A stretch of DNA of 64,000 nucleotides, from the NCBI GenBank assembly GCA_015680865.1, contig JADAKE010000013.1:50386-114385 (forward strand), read 5' to 3'. The notes beneath the pieces were generated by a model. That model was not told the origin of the DNA and did no database searches. It saw only the letters and a program-made list of their open reading frames with translations. The first letter of the stretch is position 1. Each line of letters starts with the position of its first letter. The position numbers were made by a program, and so were the translations under genes. Below are positions 1 to 9,089 of the stretch, one piece after another. The stretch is from Enterococcus lacertideformus. GTDB lineage: Bacteria > Bacillota > Bacilli > Lactobacillales > Enterococcaceae.

Positions 1-44
1 ATCAAAACGAATGATTATTTGATAAATCTGGATTTGTTGTTATT

Positions 45-988
45 TTAATATGTGACATTATTTTCAGCATTGCTTTGATTAAGTATTTTTTTAGAATAAC
101 TCATCAAAATCAGTATAGGATCAATTTCTTCTTTTAGTAATTGACGCTTTAAAGACAAAGTTTCTTTCTCGTTTTCATAATAAAATTTTGGAATGGTATC
201 TTTAGGCGTGATGATTGTTTCTGCGAGTTGTCCGTAGCAGATCAAATAGTGTTTATGTTTTGTTTCATCTGCAGTAAAGTAAGTGGAAGATGGAAAGTAA
301 GCTTAGGTGTTCTCAAAAATATTTTCTGTTCTTGGATTCTTCTGACAAAAGCAGTGGTCAATTCGATTTCTTGTTGAAGCTGTGCGTCTTTTTCAAAATT
401 TAATTTCTGAATAAAATGATTTTGTCTTTTTTTTAAATAAGTGATCAATCTTTTGTTTCGTCCTTGTAAGAGTCCTTGAATTTCTTTTTTCTTTTGTTCA
501 AAGGAAAGAGGGATCATTTCTGGTAATTGCGTTTGCAACGCTAAGAGACTGATGTCAGAAAGCCAAGGCATTTGATACGTTTCTTCCAGAATATGAAGAA
601 TGATGGGCATTTTTTTATAAAGCCGAAAAGGCCCATACGTACGAGCAAGGGGAACATCAGAAAGCGAAAAACCATTTTTTGAAAAATGTAAGTAGTTATA
701 ATTGCTGAAATAGTTCATTTGCCGATTATAAAATGGACGATAGTATTGAATTAGTTGACATTCTAACAACAAAGCATCTAGTTCAGTATCCACCACTACA
801 AAATCGAAGTCATCGATATGATGAATTAAGCGACGTACTTTTTTAGAATGTTGATTGCTCTGGTAGAAATAGCTACTGACCCGGTTTTTTAATTTTTTTG
901 CTTTTCCTACATAAATAACTGTTCCAGCCTGATTTTTCATTAAATATACACCAGGAAGCATGGGTAGATTTTTCAATTTTTCTTTCAA
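45..988 (-). pseudogene. GIY-YIG nuclease family protein, frameshifted
   Basis: The N-terminal part (988 down to about 290) starts at a TTG behind an AAGGAGAAGG ribosome site. It has a UvrC-like GIY-YIG domain: LPGVYLMKN, then VIYVGKAKKLKNRVSSYF, then an E-containing helix near TELDALLLECQLI. This fold cleaves DNA in nucleotide-excision and homing nucleases, but the protein lacks the rest of UvrC, so it is a stand-alone family member of unknown substrate. The frame breaks near 285. The preceding frame ends at 242, while the next frame reads SSTYFTADETKHKHYL straight into the C-terminal piece ending at 45, so one base has been lost. Together the pieces give about 310 codons. It is transcribed divergently from fabT. 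The nuclease domain itself is still open, so a truncated product is possible. Confidence 0.8.
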
Positions 989-1015
989 TGGACCTTCTCC
1001 TTTTTTATCAAAAAC

Positions 1016-1044
1016 ACTATAACAAATTTATGTTATAGGGACAA
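1016..1044 (-). promoter_or_regulatory. Promoter of the GIY-YIG gene
   Basis: On the minus strand TTGTCC (1039-1044) and TATAGT (1016-1021) are separated by exactly 17 bases, about 20 bases upstream of the AAGGAGAAGG ribosome site. It reads away from fabT. A FabT-like palindrome lies about 30 bases upstream of it. Confidence 0.55.
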
Positions 1045-1075
1045 CTTTTTTTATTTATAAAGGAAAAATGGAGAT

Positions 1076-1092
1076 AGTTTGATAGTCAAAAT
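1076..1092. promoter_or_regulatory. Putative FabT operator, distal
   Basis: AGTTTGATAGTCAAAAT is a near-palindrome matching the AGTTTGA-N3-TCAAA form of FabT boxes known from streptococci and enterococci. It lies between the divergent GIY-YIG and fabT promoters. Confidence 0.5.
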
Positions 1093-1118
1093 ATTTGTTA
1101 TCGTATTTTTTAATTTTT

Positions 1119-1150
1119 TTTTAAAACCTTGATTTATCAAGGTTTTAAAA
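1119..1150. other. Perfect 15-bp inverted repeat in the fabT upstream region
   Basis: Arms TTTTAAAACCTTGAT (1119-1133) and ATCAAGGTTTTAAAA (1136-1150) are perfectly complementary around a two-base loop. No clean T-run follows on either strand beyond the arms, so a terminator role is unclear. It lies upstream of the fabT promoter and could be a protein-binding palindrome. Confidence 0.4.
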
Positions 1151-1201
1151 TGAGCTTTTTCTTAGAAAAATATCATAACTAAAAAATTTAATGTTTTAAG
1201 G

Positions 1202-1230
1202 TTGCATTTTGAAAAAAGTTAAGATATAGT
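1202..1230 (+). promoter_or_regulatory. fabT/FASII promoter
   Basis: TTGCAT (1202-1207), a 17-base spacer and TATAGT (1225-1230) form a sigma-A type promoter about 50 bases upstream of the fabT start. The -10 hexamer overlaps a FabT box, as expected for autoregulation. Confidence 0.6.
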
Positions 1231-1260
1231 TTGAACATCAAATGATTTGATAATCAAACT
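1228..1260. promoter_or_regulatory. Two adjacent FabT operators over the fabT promoter and leader
   Basis: AGTTTGAACATCAAAT (1228-1243) and GATTTGATAATCAAACT (1244-1260) are two abutting palindromic FabT boxes. The first overlaps the -10 element and the second lies in the untranslated leader. Binding here would block initiation and repress the whole fabT-led operon when FabT is charged with acyl-ACP. Confidence 0.65.
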
Positions 1261-1279
1261 AATTAGTGGATGGTGGAAC

Positions 1280-1720
1280 ATGGAACCAGATTTGAAAACA
1301 GTAAATGATTATCTTGTTAGTGTGTTCAATGACATTTTGACAATCGAAGAATCTGAATTAAAAAAATCTCAATTCAAAGATTTGTCAATCACAGAGATGC
1401 ATACGATCGAGGCAATCGGTATGTACAAGAAAAAAACGACTTCGGAAGTAGCCAAAGAACTGTCGATTACTGTTGGGACCTTGACCACTGCTATCAATAA
1501 GTTAGTAAGAAAAGGCTATGTTGAACGTATCCGAAGTGAAGATGATCGACGTGTGGTGAAATTAGGATTAACGAAAAAAGGCAAACTTTTATATCGTGTC
1601 CATCAACATTTTCATCGTGAAATGGTCAAAAATATTTTGGATAGTATGGCTACAGATGAACAACAAGCTTTACTGGCTGCATTGAAAAACTTGCATGATT
1701 TTTTGCAAGATTACAAGTGA
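1280..1720 (+). CDS. fabT: FabT, MarR-family repressor of fatty acid synthesis
   Basis: This is a 146-residue MarR-type winged-helix protein. ATG 1280 (MEPDLKTVNDYLVSVFN) is preferred over the longer TTG frame at 1247, because that start lies inside a FabT operator and the family begins at this point. The recognition helix region is around TTSEVAKELSITVGTLTTAI, and the wing follows with RSEDDRRVVKLGLTKKG. FabT represses FASII genes and uses acyl-ACP as corepressor, so it shuts the operon when exogenous fatty acids are available. It is intact, while many of the genes it controls downstream are broken. It is followed after 9 bases by fabH. Confidence 0.93.
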   Translation: MEPDLKTVNDYLVSVFNDILTIEESELKKSQFKDLSITEMHTIEAIGMYKKKTTSEVAKELSITVGTLTTAINKLVRKGYVERIRSEDDRRVVKLGLTKKGKLLYRVHQHFHREMVKNILDSMATDEQQALLAALKNLHDFLQDYK

Positions 1721-1729
1721 GGATTTTTA

Positions 1730-2604
1730 ATGGAACAATTTGGAACGATCACGGCAACAGCTAGTGTCCTTCCTGAAAAAATCATCACCAACGATGATCT
1801 TTCCAAAATGATGGACACTTCAGATGAATGGATTTCATATCGAACAGGTATCAGACAACGACGTTGCGTTACCGATCAAGAAACGTCGGATCTTTGTTAT
1901 TTAGTGGCAGAAAAATTAATTTTAAAAAAGAACATTGATCCTAAAGAACTTGATTTTATTATTGTAGCAACAATGTCTCCAGATTTTGCGACTCCTTCTG
2001 TAGCCGTCCAAGTCCAAGGTAGACTTGGTGCGACTAAAGCATTCGCATTTGACATAAGTGCAGCATGCTCTGGCTTTGTTTATGCGTTGAGTTATGGCGG
2101 AGAAAATGATTCGTTGTGGCTCAAATAAAGGACTAGTTATTGGTGGCGAAACGTTATCCAAGTTGATTGATTGGTCCGATCGTTCAACGGCTGTATTATT
2201 TGGTGATGGTGCTGGTGGTGTATTACTTGAAACAAGTGCTGAACAAAAATTAATTACAGAACATCTGGTATCAGATGGAACACGTAGCACTTCATTAACA
2301 GCTGGTTATCATTCCAACCGTTCACCTATATATTCTAAGGAGTCAGAAGATTCTTATTATTTAACGATGGTAGGAAGAGATATTTTTGATTTTGTTGTAA
2401 GAGACGTTGCGAAAAGTAAAAATACCGCAAGAAAAATTCTTAACCAATATGGATAAATACGGAAATACTTCTGCTGCAAGTATTCCCATACTATTAGATG
2501 AAGCGGTAACTAGTGACAAAATCACTTTAGGGAAAAAACAAAAAATAGTATTTACAGGTTACGGTGGAGGTTTAACATGGGGAAGTATCATCATGGAGCT
2601 GTAA
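1730..2604 (+). pseudogene. fabH: FabH, 3-oxoacyl-ACP synthase III, frameshifted and internally deleted
   Basis: FabH condenses acetyl-CoA with malonyl-ACP to start fatty acid synthesis. The N-terminal 120 residues (MEQFGTITATASVLPEKIIT to [14 protein letters not shown]) are clear and keep the catalytic Cys in SAACSGF. An extra T near 2092 shifts the frame. The gene continues from 2094 as [19 protein letters not shown] up to RDVAKS near 2415. There it jumps to another frame that continues [21 protein letters not shown] to the normal C-terminus [15 protein letters not shown]. The family segment holding the HQAN motif, with the catalytic His, is missing at that second junction (about 35 codons). 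Two independent lesions plus loss of a catalytic residue make function very unlikely. ATG 1730 follows GTGAGGA. Confidence 0.92.
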
Positions 2605-2649
2605 ACTGTTAAAACATAAAAATTGTAAACAATATCGGAGGAATAGATT

Positions 2650-2873
2650 ATGGTATTCGAAAAAATTCAAGAAATTATCGCAGAAGAATTAGAAAAGAAA
2701 CAGAAGAAATCAAATTAACAACAAATATCCAAGAAGAATTGGAAGCTGATAGCTTGGATTTATTCCAAATCATCAATGAAATCGAAGACGAATTTGATGT
2801 GAAAATTGAAACAGAAGATGGCATCAAAACGGTTCAAGACTTAGTAACTTATGTTGAAAAACAAACTGCATAA
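2650..2873 (+). pseudogene. acpP: Acyl carrier protein AcpP, single-base frameshift
   Basis: ATG 2650 follows a GGAGGA ribosome site. The protein begins [16 protein letters not shown] and then hits a stop after KQKKSN. With one A restored in the A-run near 2694 it reads [25 protein letters not shown] to the family end TYVEKQTA, 74 residues in all. The phosphopantetheine Ser is in ADSLDLF. AcpP carries all FASII intermediates as thioesters. A slip in an A-tract could be partly read through or be a sequence error, but the neighbours are broken too. Enterococci also carry a second ACP (acpB, with plsX) outside this window. Confidence 0.88.
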
Positions 2874-2891
2874 TCATTAAGATTAGGTTGG

Positions 2892-2935
2892 GGGCTGGGA
2901 CATTTTCCTTAAATAGGAATGTCTTGGTCTTTTTT
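2892..2935 (+). terminator. Terminator-like enterococcal repeat in place of fabK
   Basis: The GGGCTGGGACATTTTCC arm, a short loop and GGAATGTC form a hairpin followed by CTTTTTT. It is of the GGCTGGGACA type seen again near 32260 and 59455. It sits between acpP and fabD, where enterococcal FASII clusters normally carry the roughly 950-bp fabK gene. No trace of fabK remains. Confidence 0.6.
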
Positions 2936-2977
2936 AATAAACATAAGTATATATCCTAAGAATATTGGAGTAAACAC

Positions 2978-3913
2978 ATGAAAACAGCATTTTTATTTAG
3001 TGGACAAGGTGCTCAATATCAAGGTATGGGCCAAGACTTATATCAAGAAACGATTGTCAAAGAAACTTTTGATGAAGCCAGTGATATCTTGGGTTATGAC
3101 ATGGCTAAGCTCTGCTTTTCCAAAAATGAACAATTAAATCAAACAAAATATACACAGCCTGCGATTTTAACGGTAAGCATTGCATTCTACCGATTATTAA
3201 GCGAACATGGTATCATGCCACAAGCTGCATTAGGTTTAAGTTTAGGCGAATATTCCGCATTAGTTTCAAGTGAAGCTTTGACCTTTGGTGAAGCGGTAGC
3301 TTTAGTGGCAAAAAGAGGGACTTATATGACTGAAGCCACACCAGCCGGCAGTGGGAAAATGGTAGCAATCATGAATACCCCTGTAGAAATTATTGAAGAA
3401 AGCTGTTTAAAAGCACAACAGTTTGGAATCGTTTCTCCTGCAAATTATAATACTCCACAACAAATTGTGATCGGAGGAGAAGAACAAGCAGTAGATGAGG
3501 CTGTAAAACTTCTAGAAGAAAAAGGGATTAAACGAATTATGCCATTAAATGTGAGTGGACCTTTCCACACAGAAATTTTAGCTCCAGCAGCTAAAAAGTT
3601 GGGTCTGGAGTTAAAAGGACTTTCATTTAAAGAGCCAAAAATCCCTGTTATCAGTAATACAACAACTGAAGTAATGAAAAAAGATCGCATACCGATTCTG
3701 CTCGAACAGCAAGTGATGAAACCAGTCCATTTTTACGAAAGTATCCAACAATTAAAAGATCTTGGGATTGAACGAGTGATTGAAGTAGGACCAGGTAAAG
3801 TTTTAAGTGGCTTTATGAAAAAAATCGATAAATCAATCCCTGTGTTAAGAGTTGAAAATAAAAAAACTTTAGATGAAACAATTACAAGTATCGGAGGTAT
3901 GTTATGGAGCTAA
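2978..3913 (+). CDS. fabD: FabD, malonyl-CoA:ACP transacylase
   Basis: FabD moves malonyl from CoA to ACP for chain elongation. The 311-residue protein starts MKTAFLFSGQGAQYQGMG. It has the nucleophile motif GLSLGEYSA (Ser about 92), the catalytic His in SGPFHTEIL (about 200) and the C-terminal motif VIEVGPGKVLSGFMKK. The ATG lies behind TTGGAGT. It overlaps fabG by 10 bases, which suggests translational coupling. It is full length with no visible lesion, but it is stranded between a broken ACP gene and a broken fabF. Confidence 0.95.
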   Translation: MKTAFLFSGQGAQYQGMGQDLYQETIVKETFDEASDILGYDMAKLCFSKNEQLNQTKYTQPAILTVSIAFYRLLSEHGIMPQAALGLSLGEYSALVSSEALTFGEAVALVAKRGTYMTEATPAGSGKMVAIMNTPVEIIEESCLKAQQFGIVSPANYNTPQQIVIGGEEQAVDEAVKLLEEKGIKRIMPLNVSGPFHTEILAPAAKKLGLELKGLSFKEPKIPVISNTTTEVMKKDRIPILLEQQVMKPVHFYESIQQLKDLGIERVIEVGPGKVLSGFMKKIDKSIPVLRVENKKTLDETITSIGGMLWS

Positions 3914-4641
3914 CAGGAAAAAATGTATTTATTACAGGTAGTACTAGGGGAATTGGCGCAGCAGTTGCAATGGCTTTTGCAAAGGCAGGAGCGAATATTA
4001 TATTGAATGGGCGTAAAGAAATTCCTGTAGAAAAAATTGATGAGATCAAAGCCCAAGGTGTGAAATGTATCGGCGTTTCGGGAGACATATCTGACTATGA
4101 AAAAGCGGGTTTGATGGTCGAAGATTCCGAAAAACAATTAGGTGGAATTGATCTATTGATCAATAATGCAGGTATTACAAACGACAAGCTACTTATGCGT
4201 ATGTCTGCAGAAGATTTTAAAGCTTGCTTAGATATCAATTTAACAGGAACATTCAATATGACACAACATGTATTAAAGAAAATGATGAAAAAACGTGAAG
4301 GTGCAATCATCAATTTATCAAGTGTTTCTGGTTTGATTGGGAATGTCGGACAAGCAAACTATGCAGCAAGTAAAGCTGGTGTAGTTGGATTTACAAAATC
4401 TGTTGCACGCGAGGCTGCCGCAATAGGAGTGACGTGTAACGCAATCGCACCTGGATTCATCGCGACTGACATGACAGAAGTATTATCTGATAAAGTAAAA
4501 GAACAAGTAGTAAAACAAATTCCGCTACAACGCTTTGGTAGTGTGGAAGATGTAGCGAATGCTGCAATCTTTTTAGCGAAGAGCCCCTATATCACAGGAC
4601 AAGTAATCAATGTTGATGGTGGCCTAGTGATGCACGGATAA
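3904..4641 (+). CDS. fabG: FabG, 3-oxoacyl-ACP reductase
   Basis: FabG is an NADPH-dependent short-chain dehydrogenase that reduces 3-oxoacyl-ACP. The 245-residue protein has the Rossmann motif TGSTRGIGAAVA near residue 10, the NNAG motif, and the Ser-Tyr-Lys catalytic set in NLSSVSGLIGN and YAASKAG. The C-terminus INVDGGLVMHG is typical. The start ATG overlaps the fabD stop and has the GGAGG of fabD's last codons as its ribosome site. No lesion is visible. Confidence 0.95.
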   Translation: MELTGKNVFITGSTRGIGAAVAMAFAKAGANIILNGRKEIPVEKIDEIKAQGVKCIGVSGDISDYEKAGLMVEDSEKQLGGIDLLINNAGITNDKLLMRMSAEDFKACLDINLTGTFNMTQHVLKKMMKKREGAIINLSSVSGLIGNVGQANYAASKAGVVGFTKSVAREAAAIGVTCNAIAPGFIATDMTEVLSDKVKEQVVKQIPLQRFGSVEDVANAAIFLAKSPYITGQVINVDGGLVMHG

Positions 4642-4659
4642 AAGGAGGAAATCAATTAA

Positions 4660-5893
4660 TGAATCGAGTAGTAATTACTGGCTATGTGTCACTTCACCCA
4701 TTGGAAACGATGCTGAAAGCTTTTTAAAGAGTTTGCAAAAAGGAACAAACGGAATTGCTCCTATTACAAAATTTGATGCCACAGAAACTGGTATCACACT
4801 TGCTGGTGAAGTAAAAGATTTTCCTTATGATAAATATTTCATAAAAAAAGACAGTAAACGAATGGATATGTTCTCGATCTATGGTATCTATGCAGCCCTA
4901 GAAGCAATGGGGATGAGTGGATTGGATAAGGATAAAATTAATCAAGACCGTTTTGGCGTGATCGTTGGATCCGGAATTGGTGGTTTACCAATGATCGAAA
5001 GCCAAGTCATTCGGATGCATGAAAAAGGGCCAAAACGTGTTTCGCCAATGTTTGTGCCAATGGCAATTGCCAATATGGCTGCTGGGAATATTGCATTAAG
5101 AGTGGGAGCAAAGGGTATCTGTACGGCGATTGTTACTGCTTGTGCTAGTGGTACAAATGCCATCGGGGAAGCATTTCGTAACATCAAACATGGCTATTCA
5201 GATGTGATTCTTGCTGGTGGAACAGAAGCAACAATTTGTGAAATGGGTATTGCTGGATTTGCTGCATTAACAGCATTATCTACTGCACAATATCCGAGTC
5301 GTGGATCTATTCCCTTTGAGGAAGAACGTAATGGCTTTGTCATGGGAGAAGGTGCTGGGGTTTTAGTAATTGAATCACTAGAGCATGCCCAAGCACGTGG
5401 AGCTAAAATTTATGGAGAGATCGTGGGTTATGGAGCTAATTGCGATGCTTATCATATGACAGCTCCTACACCAGATGGATCAGGCGCTTCAAAAGCAATA
5501 AAACTAGCGATGGCAGAAGCAGGTATCAAGCCGGAAGAAGTTGGCTATATCAATGCCCATGGTACAAGTACACCCGCAAATGATCAGGCAGAAGCAAAAG
5601 CCATTCAAATTGCTTTAGGTGAGTCATTTAAAGATACTTATGTTAGCAGTACGAAATCAATGACTGGACATATATTAGGCGCAGCCGGCGGGATTGAGGC
5701 TTTAGCCACATTAATGGCTCTTGAACATCAATTTATTCCACCAAACATCAATGTCCAAAAACAAGATCCAGAAATTGATCTAAATGTTGTCATCAATGAA
5801 AGCAAACCTGCACAACTTACTTATGCAATGAGTAATTCATTAGGTTTTGGTGGTCATAATGCGATCTTGTGTATGAAACGCTGGGAGGAATAG
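4660..5893 (+). pseudogene. fabF: FabF, 3-oxoacyl-ACP synthase II, early frameshift
   Basis: ATG 4660 follows AAAGGAGGAAATC. The frame begins MNRVVITGY and stops after 23 codons. One G is missing after GGCTAT (about 4685). If restored, it reads GVTSPIGNDAESFLKSL into the open frame that runs to 5893. The rest is a good FabF: Cys in TACASGTNA, His in NAHGTSTPAND, His in MTGHILGAAGG and the GFGGHN motif. FabF performs the elongating condensations. An internal start at 4733 would lack the first strand of the thiolase fold and probably would not fold. Enterococci have a second FabF-type enzyme (FabO) elsewhere that could cover for it. Confidence 0.88.
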
Positions 5894-5895
5894 TC

Positions 5896-6387
5896 TTGGA
5901 TATCAATGAAATCAAAGAATTAGTTAGTCAATTTGATCATTCTTCTTTAACAGAGTTTGATTTAAGAGAAGGACAATTTGAATTGTATATGAATAAAAAT
6001 GCGTCGAGTCGAGGAATGAATGCTGTTGTTCCTAAATCAACAAGTTCAGAAATTCATCGTGAATCGGAAGGCGTTTCTCAGAATCAACTGCAAGAGACAG
6101 CAACTAAAGAAGTAATACAAGAAATTCAATCAACACCAGAAACCTTTGAGGGTATGGAAGTAAAATCACCAATCGTAGGAATCATCTACTTACAGCCAGC
6201 ACCAGATAAGCCACAATTTAAGTCCATTGGGGATAGTGTAAAAAAGGTGAAGTTATTTGTATTATCGAAGCTATGAAATTGATGAACGAGATCACAAGTG
6301 AAGTGGATGGTAAAATCGTTGATATTCTTGTTGAAAATGAAGCAGTTGTTGAATATGGACAACCACTATTTAATTCAACCAAATGAA
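5896..6387 (+). pseudogene. accB: AccB, biotin carboxyl carrier protein, frameshift before the biotin site
   Basis: The start is TTG 5896 (LDINEIKELVSQFDHSSLTEF) behind GGGAGGAA. The N-terminal helix, Ala/Pro-poor linker and first half of the biotinyl domain (VKSPIVGIIYLQPAPDKPQF) are in frame. A one-A deletion in the A-run near 6240 shifts the reading just before the biotin motif. The other frame gives [16 protein letters not shown], with the biotin-accepting Lys, and ends PLFNSTK at 6387. The product as read lacks the biotin lysine and cannot carry carboxybiotin for acetyl-CoA carboxylase. It begins 2 bases after the fabF stop. Confidence 0.88.
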
Positions 6388-6410
6388 GCGAAATAAGAAA
6401 GAGGGACAAG

Positions 6411-6830
6411 ATGAATATTCAAGAAATCAAAGAAATTATTCCACATCGTTATCCGCTGTTATTGATTGACCGAGTAGAAGAAATGGTGGAAGGTGAACGT
6501 ATTATTGCTAAAAAAAATGTAACGATTAACGAACCATTCTTTCAAGGCCATTTTCCGGAAGAACCAGTGATGCCAGGTGTTTTGATCGTAGAAGCGATGG
6601 CACAAGCAGGTTTAGTTGCCCTGCTTTCTTTAAAGCAATTTAAAGGAAAAACTGCTTATTTCGGTGGCTTAGATAAAGCGAAATTTCGTCGAAAAGTAAC
6701 TCCAGGAGATACTTTATATCTTGAAGTAGAAATTACAAAAATCAAATCTTCTGCTGGTATTGGAAAAGGAATTGCAAAAGTGGATGGCAAAAAAGTTGCT
6801 GAAGCTGAACTAACTTTTATGATTGGATAG
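6411..6830 (+). CDS. fabZ: FabZ, 3-hydroxyacyl-ACP dehydratase
   Basis: The 139-residue hot-dog-fold enzyme has the motif [15 protein letters not shown] at the N-terminus. The catalytic pair lies in [20 protein letters not shown], with His near residue 49 and Glu near 63. It dehydrates 3-hydroxyacyl-ACP to trans-2-enoyl-ACP. The ATG follows AGAGGGACAAG. No lesion is visible. It sits in the usual place between accB and accC. Confidence 0.95.
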   Translation: MNIQEIKEIIPHRYPLLLIDRVEEMVEGERIIAKKNVTINEPFFQGHFPEEPVMPGVLIVEAMAQAGLVALLSLKQFKGKTAYFGGLDKAKFRRKVTPGDTLYLEVEITKIKSSAGIGKGIAKVDGKKVAEAELTFMIG

Positions 6831-6837
6831 GTGAGTT

Positions 6838-8219
6838 ATGTTTTCAAAAGTTTTGATAGATAATCGTGGCGAAATCGCTGTACGAATTATTCGCGCTTGT
6901 CGTGAGCTTGGTATCCAGACTGTTGCTGTGTATTCACAAGCGGATGCTGATGCATTGCATACTCAACTTGCAGATGAAGCAATTTGCATCGGACCGGCTA
7001 AAGCGACTGATTCTTATCTGAATGTACAAGAGGTTTTGAGTGCAGCGATTGTGACCAAAGCAGAAGCGATACACCCAGGTTTTGGTTTTTTATCAGAAAA
7101 TAGCCGTTTTGCTTCAATGTGTGAAGAGTGTAATATTGTATTTATTGGACCGAAAAGCCGAACGATTGATGCAATGGGAAATAAAATAAATGCACGTCGT
7201 TTGATGCAAGAAGCAGAAGTTCCCGTTATTCCAGGAAGTGATGGCATATTATCAACAGTTGAAGAAGCACTAAAAGTAGCAGATACGATTGGTTATCCAG
7301 TCATGCTTAAAGCTGCCGCTGGTGGTGGATGTAAGGGGATCCGTAAGGTCTTATCAAAAGAAGAATTACCACAACATTTTTCTTCTGCACAACAAGAAGC
7401 TACAGTAGCTTTTGGAAATGATGAAATGTACCTAGAAAAGATCATTTATCCAGCTAGACATATCGAAGTACAGATTTTAGGAGATCATTATGGAAACGTC
7501 CTTCATTTAGGTGAACGTGACTGTTCTCTTCAAAGAAATAATCAAAAAGTCTTAGAAGAATCCCCTTCTGTAGTTATTTCAAAAAGTAAAAGAAAACAAT
7601 TAGGCGCAGCCGCTGTACGAGCAGCTAAAGCGGTTCATTATGAAAACGCTGGGACCATTGAGTTTTTTATGGATGAAGCAGGCGATTTTTATTTTATGGA
7701 AATGAATACGCGAATCCAGGTTGAACATCCTGTGACAGAAATGGTCACTAACATTGATTTAGTAAAAAAGCAAATTGAAGTTGCTTCTGGACAAGCTCTG
7801 GAAATCACACAAGAAGAAGTCATTTTCTCTGGGCATGCCATTGAATGTCGTATTAATGCTGAAAACCCAGCCTTTCATTTTGCGCCATCCCCAGGAATGA
7901 TTAAGAACTTATTGCTACCTGCTGGAGGAATGGGGCTTCGAGTGGATAGTGCTGTTTATCCTGGTTATATATGATCCCACCTTATTATGATTCAATGATC
8001 GCTAAAGTGATTGTTCACGGAGATACTCGTTTTGAAGCTTTGATGAAGATGCAACGAGCATTAAGTGAGATCGTCACAGATGGCGTAATTACAAATGCAG
8101 AGTTCCAAATGGATTTGATTAGTCATCCGGCAGTCATTGCAGGTGATTACAGCACTGCATTTTTACAAGAAGAATTTTTACCGAACTGGACACCTGAAAC
8201 AGAGATAGGAGAAGAGTAG
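6838..8219 (+). pseudogene. accC: AccC, biotin carboxylase, frameshifted with a changed ATP-loop glycine
   Basis: The biotin carboxylase subunit of acetyl-CoA carboxylase should be about 455 residues. Residues 1-378 are in one frame and end VDSAVYPGYI at 7974. The remainder, PPYYDSMIAKVIVHGDTRFE to the end, is in another frame from about 7971. The family sequence YPGY(T)IPPYYDS shows that two extra bases were gained there. In addition the ATP-grasp glycine-rich loop reads KAAAGGGCKGIRK where the family has GGGGKGIR, and the normally invariant ANRGE near the start reads DNRGE. Motifs still present are EMNTRIQVEHPVTE and the ERDCSLQRNNQK region. Missense drift plus the frameshift indicates relaxed selection. 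Confidence 0.9.
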
Positions 8220-9089
8220 ATGGCTTTATTCAAAAAGAAAAAATACATTCGAATTAATCCAAATCGAGCTGATCATCCAACGAATATGCCGTCTATTCCA
8301 GATAACATGTGGGCTAAATGTCCTAATTGTAAACATATCATTTATACAAAAGACATCGGTGATGAAAAAGTTTGTCCACATTGTGGCTATAATTTTCGTA
8401 TTGGTGCATGGCAACGATTAGCAATCATCATTGATGAGAAAAGTTTAGAAGAATGGGATACAGATTTAGTGACGACATATCCGTTAAAATTCCCTGATTA
8501 CGAAGAGAAAATCAAAACGATGCAGGAAAAAACAGGATTGCATGAAGCGGTGTTGACAGGAAAAGCAACGATCCACGGTCTGCCATTTGCGATTGGTGTC
8601 ATGGATTCTAATTTCATCATGGGTAGTATGGGAACCGTTGTTGGTGAGAAAATCACCCGTTTGTTTGAACGGGCTGAAAAAGCTGGCTTACCCGTTGTCT
8701 TGTTCACCGCTTCTGGAGGAGCCAGAATGCAATAAGGTATTTTTTCTTTGATGCAGATGGCGAAGATTTCGGCTGCAGTTAAACGTCACAGCAATGCTGG
8801 TTTGTTTTATTTAACAATCTTAACTGATCCTACTACTGGAGGCGTTACAGCTAGTTTTGCGATGGAAGGGGATATTATTCTTGCAGAACCGCAAAGCTTG
8901 ATTGGATTTGCCGGCAGACGGGTGATCGAACAAACAATCAAACAAGAGTTACCAGAAAATTTTCAAAAAGCTGAGTTTCTTCTTAGTCATGGCTTTGTCG
9001 ATAAAATTGTGCCAAGGAAAGAACTGAAGGAAACTATTCATCATTTATTGGAAGTTCATACACAGAAAGGTTGGATATATCATGGATAA
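8220..9089 (+). pseudogene. accD: AccD, carboxyltransferase beta subunit, nonsense mutation
   Basis: AccD supplies the Zn-finger half of the carboxyltransferase. The four-Cys finger is intact ([15 protein letters not shown], then [12 protein letters not shown]), and the crotonase-fold core runs to [13 protein letters not shown] at 8733-8735 replaces what should be Glu in GGARMQEG. The frame then continues without a shift ([18 protein letters not shown] to KGWIYHG at 9089). One base change explains it, which is not a homopolymer error. The truncated product lacks the second half of the oxyanion-hole fold. The 3' end overlaps accA by 8 bases. Confidence 0.92.

Noticed and set aside
1119..1150. 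Ordinary terminator between the GIY-YIG gene and fabT
   Set aside because: The genes are divergent, so no transcript end is expected here, and no T-run follows the arms on either strand. Kept only as an unexplained palindrome.
2650..2873. Programmed frameshifting in acpP (and accB) at A-runs
   Set aside because: There is no slippery heptamer with a downstream pseudoknot or internal Shine-Dalgarno arrangement, and these families are not known to use recoding. Neighbouring genes are broken in ways recoding cannot repair.
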